NCBI GenBank assembly: GCA_045546175.1
Contig: JAZQCI010000054.1
Coordinates: 1 to 27,027 of the forward strand
DNA length: 27,027 bases
Origin: CAG-791 sp045546175
GTDB lineage: Bacteria > Bacillota > Clostridia > Lachnospirales > Lachnospiraceae
Direction: 5' to 3'
A program made the position numbers and the translations under genes. A model generated the notes under the pieces. That model was not told where the DNA came from, did not search any database, and saw only the letters and a list, made by a program, of their open reading frames with translations. Shown here one piece after another: positions 1-6,575 of the stretch (the stretch's first letter is position 1; every line of letters begins with the position of its first letter).

Positions 1-31
1 CCATTCAGGCAAATTCCTGTTACAAAGGTGA

Positions 32-88
32 AAATGGTATAAGGATCGTGGTGGAAAAAGGCGAACGTTATACCATTTAGAAATGGAG
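32..88 (+). promoter_or_regulatory. spoVG leader inverted repeat with possible alternative pairing
   Basis: An 11-base perfect inverted repeat lies just upstream of spoVG: AAATGGTATAA at 32-42 and TTATACCATTT at 68-78, with 25 bases between. The right arm also contains CCATTT (73-78), which is complementary to AAATGG at 81-86, next to the GGAG ribosome binding site (85-88). The right arm could therefore pair either with the left arm or with the region covering the ribosome binding site, but not both. The repeats are seen directly; a regulatory role, as a protein operator or an RNA switch, is inference. Confidence 0.45.
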
Positions 89-94
89 AACGCT

Positions 95-385
95 ATGCAG
101 GTGACGGATGTAAGAGTTAGAAGAATTGCCAAAGAAGGCAAAATGAAGGCAGTCGTCTCTATTACTATCGATCATGTTTTCGTTGTACACGATATCAAGG
201 TCATCGAGGGTGAAAAAGGACTCTTTATTGCCATGCCGAGCAAGAAGTCGGCAGACGGCGAGTATAGAGACATAGCCCATCCCATCAATACAGATACCAG
301 AGCAATGCTTGAGAGCATTATCCTGGAAGAGTATGAAAGAAGTGCATTGCAGGAAGATAACTCATCTACAGGTACGACAGCATAG
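95..385 (+). CDS. spoVG: SpoVG, RNA/DNA-binding regulator
   Basis: Small SpoVG-family protein of 96 residues. The family contains site-specific nucleic-acid-binding regulators of sporulation, septation and envelope genes in Bacillota. The start MQVTDVRVRRI and the central IKVIEGEKGLFIAMPSKK and RDIAHPI blocks are the family hallmarks. I chose ATG 95 because GGAGA at 85-89 lies 5 bases before it and because family members begin at this methionine; an in-frame ATG at 83 lacks a ribosome binding site. The C-terminal tail (about residues 80-96, Ser/Thr-rich) is variable, as in relatives. The gene appears monocistronic: a terminator follows at 431-478. No upstream gene is visible because the window begins 94 bases before it. 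Confidence 0.95.
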   Translation: MQVTDVRVRRIAKEGKMKAVVSITIDHVFVVHDIKVIEGEKGLFIAMPSKKSADGEYRDIAHPINTDTRAMLESIILEEYERSALQEDNSSTGTTA

Positions 386-430
386 CATCGCACGGAAATC
401 TATCTAAATAGCTGAATATCGAATCCATGG

Positions 431-478
431 AAAGTATCGCCGCGTGCCTGGCTAAAGACCCGCGCCGATACTTTTCTT
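431..478 (+). terminator. Rho-independent terminator after spoVG
   Basis: AAAGTATCG (431-439) pairs perfectly with CGATACTTT (466-474). After one C-C mismatch, CGCG (441-444) pairs with CGCG (461-464), leaving a 16-nt loop. The 3' arm runs into TTTTCTT. It ends the spoVG transcript. Confidence 0.8.
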
Positions 479-506
479 GACGTTGGGCACAGATTTGTGG
501 TATGTA
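477..506 (+). promoter_or_regulatory. Possible sigma-A promoter for pth-mfd
   Basis: TTGACG (477-482, 5 of 6 to the -35 consensus) stands 18 bases before TATGTA (501-506), a weak -10 (3 of 6). It lies immediately after the spoVG terminator and about 65 bases upstream of pth, a sensible place for a promoter. The weak -10 keeps confidence low. Confidence 0.35.
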
Positions 507-572
507 AGGAAAAGCACAGGGCAAAATACTGATTAATTAAGGCGCGCGCAGCGAGCCGGTAACGGAGTAAAA

Positions 573-1253
573 ATGGATTCTTACTATATTATTGTCGGGC
601 TGGGGAATCCGGGCGGCAAATACGAGGGAACAAGACATAATGTCGGCTTCAAAGTCATCGATGAACTGGCCGACCGCTTTAAGATCGACAGGCCGGTGCG
701 CTTTGGCAAGTCGATGATCGGAAAGGGGTCGATCGCCGGTGAAAAGGTGATCCTGGTCAAGCCCATGACTTATATGAACCTGAGCGGCGAGGCGGTCAGA
801 GAGATCTGCAGCTATTACAAAGTGGACCACACCGATCATCTGATCGTCATATCGGACGATATCGATCTTCCCGTGGGCCATCTGCGGATCCGGAAGAAGG
901 GAAGCGCCGGCGGGCACAACGGACTTAAAAACATCATCCTGCATCTGGGAGACGATGAGTTTACGAGAATCCGGATCGGCGTGGGAGGAAAGCCCGCGCC
1001 CGGCGCGGATCTGGTGAACCATGTCCTGGGACATTTCACGGGAGAAGATAAGGAAATCGTGCAGGAGGCTTTCGTAAAGGCTGCGGACGCCTGCGAATGC
1101 GCGATCAAAGAGGGCCCGGACAAGGCCATGAACCTCTATAATACCAAAAAGCAGAAGAAGCCGAAGAAACGCAAAGAGATGGAGGACGCGCCGCAGGCGG
1201 CGCCGGAGGCCGAGAGTAATGCTGACGTTAACAGCTCCGCTGAAGGAATCTGA
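573..1253 (+). CDS. pth: Peptidyl-tRNA hydrolase with charged C-terminal tail
   Basis: Cytoplasmic hydrolase that frees tRNA from prematurely released peptidyl-tRNA. Family motifs are present: GLGNPG (9-14), TRHNVG (20-25, catalytic His22), PMTYMNLSG with the substrate-binding Asn, the ISDDIDLP block containing the catalytic Asp, and GSAGGHNGLKN. The usual fold ends near residue 190. The remaining roughly 35 residues form a tail, first Lys-rich (KKQKKPKKRK) and then Ala/Glu-rich, with no recognised domain. CGGAG at 563-567 precedes ATG 573. The last 35 nt overlap the start of mfd in another reading frame, indicating translational coupling; pth-mfd is a common pair in Bacillota. Confidence 0.96.
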   Translation: MDSYYIIVGLGNPGGKYEGTRHNVGFKVIDELADRFKIDRPVRFGKSMIGKGSIAGEKVILVKPMTYMNLSGEAVREICSYYKVDHTDHLIVISDDIDLPVGHLRIRKKGSAGGHNGLKNIILHLGDDEFTRIRIGVGGKPAPGADLVNHVLGHFTGEDKEIVQEAFVKAADACECAIKEGPDKAMNLYNTKKQKKPKKRKEMEDAPQAAPEAESNADVNSSAEGI

Positions 1254-4200
1254 GAATTACAATAAAATAGCAGACGCCATGCAGGTGGACGGAGCGTGCG
1301 TCCTGGCGGAAGGCTGCGCGGAGGCGCAGAAGCTCCACCTGGTCTACGCGCTGAGCAGGGAATCCTCGCTGGCCCCGCTGGCCAGGTTCCGTCTGATCGT
1401 GACTTACAGCGACCAGAAGGCCAAGGAGATCCAGGAGGCGTTCCGTTTCTATGACCGGAATACGGTGATGTTTCCCGCCAAGGACTTGATCTTCTATCAG
1501 GCGGATCTTCGCGGCAGGGAGCTCGACAAAGAGAGGATTCGGTGCCTGCGCAGGATCATGGAAGGGCGGCCGGCGACGGTGGTCACTACTTTTGCTGCCC
1601 TGATGACGCCCCAGGTGCCGCTGGAAGTCCTCAAAAAGAGCGTCATCAAAGTGGAAAAGCGGGGCGAACTGAACCTCTCCGATACCGCGAAGCGCCTGGT
1701 GGAGCTGGGCTATGAGAAGCAGTACCAGGTGGAAAAGCCCGGGCAGTTCGCGGTCCGCGGCGATATCCTGGATATCTTCGAGCTGACAGAGGAAAACCCT
1801 TACAGAATAGAGCTGTGGGGAGATGAAGTGGAGTCCGTCCGCTCTTTTGACGTGCTCAGCCAGAGATCCATCGCGCAGCTGGAATCGGTGTCGATCTACC
1901 CCGCGACGGAAATGATCGTGTCCGAGTCGAGGCTCAGAGACGGGTTTAAACGGATCCGCGAGGAAGAAAAGAAGGTAGAGAAGCTCTACCGGGAGCAGAA
2001 CCGCACGGAGGAGGCCCACCGCCTGAAGACGACCATCGCGCAGATGGAAGAGGAGGCGCTGGAGTGGCGGCAGTACGGGCAGCTCGAGAGCTATATTCAC
2101 TATTTTTACCCGCATACCGAGAATTTCCTGAACCTTTTCCCGAGACAGGCGACCATGATCTTTGTGGACGAACCCTACAGGGTCAGCCAGCACGCCGGCG
2201 CGGTGGAAGAAGAGTTCCGAATGAGCATGACCAGCCGCGCGGAGAAGGGGTATATCATCCCCGGGCAGATGCAGCTCCTGACGGCCGCGGACGCCGTGAC
2301 GGCGCAGATGCTGCAGTACCGGTGCGTCGGCGTGGCGGGTCTTGCAAACGGATGCGGCTACATGGAACCGGACCTGACGGTGTCGATGAACGCCAAGTCC
2401 ATGTCGCCCTTCAACAAGAGTTTCGAGGCCCTCGAAAAAGAGCTGGAATCTTATAAGAAAAAGGGATACAGGACTATTTTGATCTCTCCGTCAAGGACCA
2501 GAGCAAGAAGGCTGGCGCAGGACCTCATGAACGACGGGATCACTGCCTTTTACAGCGAAAACCCCGAGCGGAGGCTGCAGCCCGGCGAGATCATGACTTA
2601 CTACGGCCGGATCGCGCAGGGATTTGAGTATCCCGACATCAAATTCGCGGTCATCGCGGAGTCGGACATATTCGGCGCCGAGAAGAAAAAGAAGACCAAA
2701 AAGAAAAAGTATGAAGGCGAGCAGATCCAGGCCTTCTCCGAGCTCAAGGCGGGCGATTATGTGGTGCACGAGGACCACGGGATCGGCATCTACCGGGGCG
2801 TGGAGAAGATCGAGGTCAACCACATCGCCAAGGACTATATCAAGATAGAGTACGGCGGAGGCGGTACGCTCTATGTGCTGCCCACAGAACTCTCCGCCCT
2901 GCAGAAGTATGCTTCCGCGGGCTCGGCCAAGCCCAAGCTGAACAAACTGGGCACCCAGGAGTGGACGAATACAAAGACCAAGGTCCGAAAAGCCGTGGAC
3001 GAAGTGGCGGAGGACCTGGTGGAGCTCTACGCGGCAAGGCAGCAGAAGAAGGGGCACCGGTACGGCCCGGATACGGTCTGGCAGAAGGAGTTTGAGGAGC
3101 TCTTCCCTTATGAGGAGACGGAAGATCAGCTCACCGCCATCGAAGAGACCAAGAAGGATATGGAGAGCGACCGCATCATGGACCGCCTGATCTGCGGCGA
3201 CGTCGGCTACGGCAAAACAGAGATCGCCATAAGGGCCGCCTTCAAAGCCGTGCAGGAGGGCATGCAGGTGGCGGTTCTGGTTCCCACGACCATCCTGGCG
3301 CAGCAGCACTACAATACCTTCTGCGAGAGGATGCACAGATATCCCGTCACGATCGGAATGCTGTCGAGATTCCGGACATCGGCAGAGCAGAAGCAGACCA
3401 TCAAGGAGGTCTCACAGGGGCTCTGCGACATCGTGATCGGCACGCACAGGCTCCTCTCCAAGGACATCAAATTCAAAAATCTGGGCCTTCTCATAGTGGA
3501 CGAAGAGCAGCGCTTCGGCGTCACACACAAAGAGAAGATCAAGAAGATGAAGGAGAACGTGGACGTTCTGACCCTCTCTGCGACGCCCATTCCCAGAACT
3601 CTGCACATGAGCCTTGTGGGGATCCGCGACATGACCGTGCTGGAGGAGGCGCCCGAAGGGCGCGTGCCCATCCAGACGTATGTCATGGAATACGACGAAG
3701 AGATGGTCAGGGAAGCGGTCATCCGCGAGCTGTCCCGGAAAGGGCAGGTCTACTATGTCCACAACCGCGTGAACGACATCGACGTCGTCACGGCGAGGCT
3801 CCAGCAGATCATCCCCGAGGCCAGGATCGCCTACGCCCACGGCCAGATGAAAGAGGAACAGCTCGAGAAGATCATGTATGAATTTATCGACGGCGGGATC
3901 GATGTCCTGGTCTCGACGACCATCATCGAGACCGGTCTGGATATATCCAACGTCAACACGATCATCATCCACGACTCGGACAAGATGGGCCTCTCCCAGC
4001 TCTATCAGCTGCGGGGCCGCGTCGGCCGAAGCGGCCGGACGGCGTACGCCTTCCTCATGTACCGCAAGGACCGCATGCTCCGGGAAGTGGCCGAGAGGCG
4101 CCTGCGCGCCATCCGTGAATATACGGATCTGGGCAGTGGCTTCAAAATAGCGATGAGAGACCTGGAGATCCGCGGAGCCGGCAGCGTCCTTGGGAGAGCC

Positions 4201-4779
4201 CAGCACGGCCACATGCAGGCGGTCGGCTACGACCTCTACTGCAAGCTCCTGAACATGGCGGTCAAGCAGGTCAAAGGCGAACCTGTAAAGGAAGAGCGCA
4301 CCGTTCGCGTAAACTTAAGCGTGGACGCCTTCCTGCCCGAAAGCTATATCATCAACGAAGAGCAGAAGCTGGAGATCTACAAAAAGATCGCCGCCATCGA
4401 ATCGACGGACGACTACGATGAAGTCAGAGAAGAGCTGGTCGACCGCTTCGGCGAGATCCCCGCGCCGGCCGGAAACCTCCTGCGCATCGCACTCATCCGC
4501 TCCGTCGCCGCCCGGATCGGGATCACAGAGATCGTCGGCACAGCTGGGACCATCCATTTCTACATGGACCCCGCTGCCCGCGTCCGCGCGGAAAACATCC
4601 CTTCCCTTCTGCGAAACTACAGCAAGACGCTCTCCTTCAACGTCAAAGGATTCAGCGGCCGCGGGCTGCCCGAATTCCTGTACCGCTACAAGGCCGTCGG
4701 CGTGACCGTCCGGGACGAAGAGATCCTGCTGTCGTCGCTGGAGGAGCTCCTGATCGCCATGGGCAGGTATCTGATTTAA
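1219..4779 (+). CDS. mfd: Transcription-repair coupling factor Mfd
   Basis: DNA translocase that removes RNA polymerase stalled at lesions and recruits UvrA. At 1186 residues it is full length. In order: a UvrB-like N-terminal module (about 1-350); a CarD-like RNA polymerase interaction domain (about 505-570, containing GDYVVHEDHGIGIYRG); a superfamily 2 helicase core with Walker A GDVGYGKT (about 660-667), DEEQ box (about 760), SATPIPRTL and RGRVGRSGR (about 931); and the C-terminal TRCF domain. A lysine-rich patch (EKKKKTKKKK) sits just before the CarD-like domain. GGAGG (1205-1209) lies 9 bases upstream of ATG 1219, inside pth. A bidirectional terminator follows. Confidence 0.97.
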   Translation: MLTLTAPLKESENYNKIADAMQVDGACVLAEGCAEAQKLHLVYALSRESSLAPLARFRLIVTYSDQKAKEIQEAFRFYDRNTVMFPAKDLIFYQADLRGRELDKERIRCLRRIMEGRPATVVTTFAALMTPQVPLEVLKKSVIKVEKRGELNLSDTAKRLVELGYEKQYQVEKPGQFAVRGDILDIFELTEENPYRIELWGDEVESVRSFDVLSQRSIAQLESVSIYPATEMIVSESRLRDGFKRIREEEKKVEKLYREQNRTEEAHRLKTTIAQMEEEALEWRQYGQLESYIHYFYPHTENFLNLFPRQATMIFVDEPYRVSQHAGAVEEEFRMSMTSRAEKGYIIPGQMQLLTAADAVTAQMLQYRCVGVAGLANGCGYMEPDLTVSMNAKSMSPFNKSFEALEKELESYKKKGYRTILISPSRTRARRLAQDLMNDGITAFYSENPERRLQPGEIMTYYGRIAQGFEYPDIKFAVIAESDIFGAEKKKKTKKKKYEGEQIQAFSELKAGDYVVHEDHGIGIYRGVEKIEVNHIAKDYIKIEYGGGGTLYVLPTELSALQKYASAGSAKPKLNKLGTQEWTNTKTKVRKAVDEVAEDLVELYAARQQKKGHRYGPDTVWQKEFEELFPYEETEDQLTAIEETKKDMESDRIMDRLICGDVGYGKTEIAIRAAFKAVQEGMQVAVLVPTTILAQQHYNTFCERMHRYPVTIGMLSRFRTSAEQKQTIKEVSQGLCDIVIGTHRLLSKDIKFKNLGLLIVDEEQRFGVTHKEKIKKMKENVDVLTLSATPIPRTLHMSLVGIRDMTVLEEAPEGRVPIQTYVMEYDEEMVREAVIRELSRKGQVYYVHNRVNDIDVVTARLQQIIPEARIAYAHGQMKEEQLEKIMYEFIDGGIDVLVSTTIIETGLDISNVNTIIIHDSDKMGLSQLYQLRGRVGRSGRTAYAFLMYRKDRMLREVAERRLRAIREYTDLGSGFKIAMRDLEIRGAGSVLGRAQHGHMQAVGYDLYCKLLNMAVKQVKGEPVKEERTVRVNLSVDAFLPESYIINEEQKLEIYKKIAAIESTDDYDEVREELVDRFGEIPAPAGNLLRIALIRSVAARIGITEIVGTAGTIHFYMDPAARVRAENIPSLLRNYSKTLSFNVKGFSGRGLPEFLYRYKAVGVTVRDEEILLSSLEELLIAMGRYLI

Positions 4780-4796
4780 TGTGTCAGGAGGACACA
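4779..4796 (+). repeat. Short REP-like relic at the mfd stop codon
   Basis: TGTGTC (4780-4785) and GACACA (4791-4796) form a perfect 6-base hairpin around AGGAG. The run at 4779-4793 matches 14 of 15 bases of the REP-like core ATGTGTCAGGGGGAC found at the right edge of the window. It may be a decayed or minimal copy of that family; the short length leaves chance possible. Confidence 0.35.
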
Positions 4797-4811
4797 GTAT
4801 ACTTTAAAAAC

Positions 4812-4875
4812 AAAAAGGCCCCCTTCGCGGCAGCAAGTTTTAGCCTGCTTACCGGGAAGGGGGCACTTTGTTTGT
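4812..4875. terminator. Bidirectional terminator between convergent mfd and ECF gene
   Basis: GCCCCCTTC (4818-4826) pairs perfectly with GAAGGGGGC (4856-4864). Inside, GCAG (4830-4833) can pair with CTGC (4845-4848). AAAAA precedes the left arm and a T-rich run (ACTTTGTTTG) follows the right arm, so RNA from either strand would end in a U-rich tail. The minus-strand tail is the stronger. Confidence 0.85.
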
Positions 4876-4920
4876 GCGACAACTTTTTACTTAATATTCA
4901 AATGCTCATAGAGCAATCTC

Positions 4921-5535
4921 TCAGAAATAGAAGAACAGACCTGTTTTCTTGAGCGGCGCTCTCAGCGCCATGTACAGTACCGTTGTAATAAAGGCGGATA
5001 CCACCGAATTGATGGCGGTCACCCCAAGATTGATCGCGAAGGACACTTCCGCGGCGGGCTTGCCCAGGATCAGGATCTTGTAGAAGTAGCGGATCGTAGG
5101 ATCGAAGATAGCGTTAAACAGAAGTCCCGCAACAACAGCGGCTATTGTCCAGCGCAGTACCTTTGTCAGATCCTTTTCTGTCGTGATGTGTCCCATCTTG
5201 TGCGCGATAAATCCTACCAGCACACCCATAAGAAACTTGATCACGAATGTGATCGGCGCCTGAACGATATAAACGGGATCCATAAGGTCCGCGATCGTAA
5301 GTCCGAGCGCTCCGCCGACGCCGCCGTAGGCGCTTCCGAGGATCAAGGCGCCCAGCACGCAGAATGCGTTGCCCAGGTGCACCGTGACCTTATCGCCGGC
5401 AATCGTGGGAATCGGGATGGATAAGAACGTAAATACTACATATGTAATCGCAGCGAAGATTCCGGCAAAAACCATCTTTCTCAGCTGCTCTTCCTTCGTG
5501 CTGCTGATCTCTGCGGCTGTGTCTAAACTATTCAT
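4921..5535 (-). CDS. ECF transporter substrate-binding (S) component, PF07155-like
   Basis: Integral membrane protein of 204 residues with five to six hydrophobic segments, beginning after a polar N-terminal stretch of about 18 residues. The blocks IPIPTIAGDKVTVHLGNAFC, LGALILGSAYGG and APITFVIKFLMGVLVG are typical of the ECF S-component family PF07155, named after riboflavin transporters but including other vitamin carriers. S components bind the substrate and share an EcfA-EcfA'-EcfT energising module encoded elsewhere; no such genes lie here. AGGAGG (5542-5547 on the opposite strand) sits 6 bases before the ATG. I see no recognisable FMN, TPP or THF riboswitch upstream, so the substrate cannot be assigned. 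Confidence 0.85.
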   Translation of the reverse strand: MNSLDTAAEISSTKEEQLRKMVFAGIFAAITYVVFTFLSIPIPTIAGDKVTVHLGNAFCVLGALILGSAYGGVGGALGLTIADLMDPVYIVQAPITFVIKFLMGVLVGFIAHKMGHITTEKDLTKVLRWTIAAVVAGLLFNAIFDPTIRYFYKILILGKPAAEVSFAINLGVTAINSVVSAFITTVLYMALRAPLKKTGLFFYF

Positions 5536-5653
5536 AATGACCTCCTGTCTGTCTGTTTTCTAACTTAACCAAAGTATAGCTGTATCTGAATATATTAATA
5601 GCGCCAGAAAATTATTTTTTTATATAACCAGATTGCGAAGGGGAGGGAGATAA

Positions 5654-5762
5654 GAAGAATTTGGTGACCTTGAGGGAGCGATAGTCTCAGGAAGAATTTG
5701 ATGATCTTGTGGGGCGACAGCCTTAAGAAGAATTTGACAACTATGAGGGGAAATCTGCCCTT
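5654..5762. repeat. Three degenerate 36-37 bp tandem repeats
   Basis: Units begin with the identical decamer GAAGAATTTG at 5654, 5691 and 5727. The first and second share most positions downstream (a TGA-CTTG-GGG-GCGA-AG-CT pattern); the third diverges after about 12 bases. A further, more decayed unit may lie to the left. Function unknown. Confidence 0.7.
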
Positions 5763-5854
5763 GGTTGGATTATATGAAGGGATTTTGGGCAGTCTGCCCC
5801 CATGAAAAAAAGAGCAAGAAGCCAAAATATTGCAAAAATCAGCTTATTTTCCGG

Positions 5855-6023
5855 CGAGTTGGATCAAAAGGGTTGTTATATAGATGATGGCCCCCATACA
5901 GTGTGGTGTCCACTTCTTACAATTGAGGCCACCGATGAAGAATTCTTGTATATAATCCAACTCGTATGTAAAATGTCCTGATTTCTTTACTATGTGCCGG
6001 CAATCAGGAAAACTGATGGGGGC
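5855..6023. repeat. Nested inverted repeats in AT-rich intergenic DNA
   Basis: CGAGTTGGAT (5855-5864) and ATCCAACTCG (5955-5964) are perfect inverted 10-mers bounding 110 bp, with a further TTATATA/TATATAA pair just inside. Overlapping them, GCCCCCAT (5890-5897) is inverted at 6016-6023 (ATGGGGGC), followed by CAGT/ACTG. The two sets interlock, so both cannot form together. There is no coding potential. A remnant of a small mobile element or a structured RNA are possibilities; neither is shown. Confidence 0.4.
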
Positions 6024-6117
6024 TATAGAAGAAAAAAGTACTCAAATAATCCAACGCACCTCGGCATGGAAAGGCGGGGAGTTGTCAGACGAGATCGACG
6101 GCGGAGAGCAGCCGGAA

Positions 6118-6449
6118 TGACGCCGGAGTGGTCGCGGAGGTATCTCCGCAACCACTCCGACGTCAGAAAGATGCAGAAAGAGCCAGAATGACGCCCAAGT
6201 GGTTGCGGAGATATCTCCACAACCACTCCGGCGTCAGAAAGCCGCGGAAAGAGCAAAAATGACGCCCAAGTGGTCGCGGAGGTATCTCCGCAACCACTCC
6301 GGCGTCAGAAAGATGCAGAAAGAGCCAGAGTGACGCCCAAATGGTTGCGGAGTACCCTCCACAACCACTCCGGCGTCAGAAAGCCGCAGAAAGAGCAAAA
6401 ATGACGCTCAAATGGTCGCCGAGCCCCCTCCGCAACCATTCCGGCGTCA
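6118..6449. repeat. 71-bp tandem array of five 48-bp palindromes with alternating spacers
   Basis: Units start at TGACGC: 6118, 6189, 6260, 6331 and 6402, exactly 71 bp apart. Each begins with a 48-bp palindrome (TGACGCC..AGTGGT..GCGGAG, 4-nt loop, mirrored back to GGCGTCA; 22-base arms with two to five mismatches). The 23-bp spacers alternate between two types: one with GATGCAGAAAGAGCC (units 1 and 3) and one with GCCGCRGAAAGAGCAAAAA (units 2 and 4). The fifth unit has the palindrome only. The layout recalls BIME/REP clusters of enterobacteria, but the sequence is not one I recognise. Confidence 0.9.
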
Positions 6450-6511
6450 TTCCACAAACTCCGCCGCCCCGTAACCGCCAGAAACGAATAACACACCCCC
6501 GAACAACACAA

Positions 6512-6534
6512 AACCGGGCTCAAAGAGCCCGGTT
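6512..6534 (-). terminator. Rho-independent terminator of pncB
   Basis: AACCGGGCTC (6512-6521) and GAGCCCGGTT (6525-6534) form a perfect 10-base stem with a 3-nt loop. On the minus strand the hairpin is followed by TTTTGTGTTGTT, and it lies 41 bases beyond the pncB stop codon. Confidence 0.88.
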
Positions 6535-6575
6535 CCGGTATTATTCCATATAAATTCAACACTGTCGCTCCGCGA

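Larger units (their letters stand above)
5536..6511. other. Gene-free island of repeats between the ECF gene and pncB
   Basis: About 1 kb with no convincing gene. It holds degenerate 36-37 bp tandem repeats (5654-5762), a short palindrome GGGCAG-T-CTGCCC (5787-5799), nested inverted repeats (5855-6023) and a 71-bp palindrome array (6118-6449). The part up to about 6050 is visibly more AT-rich than the neighbouring genes. Short open frames here lack ribosome binding sites or simply follow the repeats. The ECF gene promoter should lie near 5550-5600 on the minus strand; TATACT (complement of 5573-5578) is a possible -10, without a good -35. Confidence 0.6.

Noticed and set aside
5595..5825. 76-residue minus-strand frame upstream of the ECF gene
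   Set aside because: It only translates the 36-37 bp repeats and AT-rich DNA; no ribosome binding site and no homology I recognise.
6118..6449. CRISPR array
   Set aside because: Spacers are not unique but alternate between two sequences, repeats are 48-bp full palindromes, and no cas genes are present.
5994..6553. Short frames over the 71-bp array on both strands
   Set aside because: Their Arg/Ser/Pro-rich products simply repeat with the palindromes; frames arise from repeat composition.
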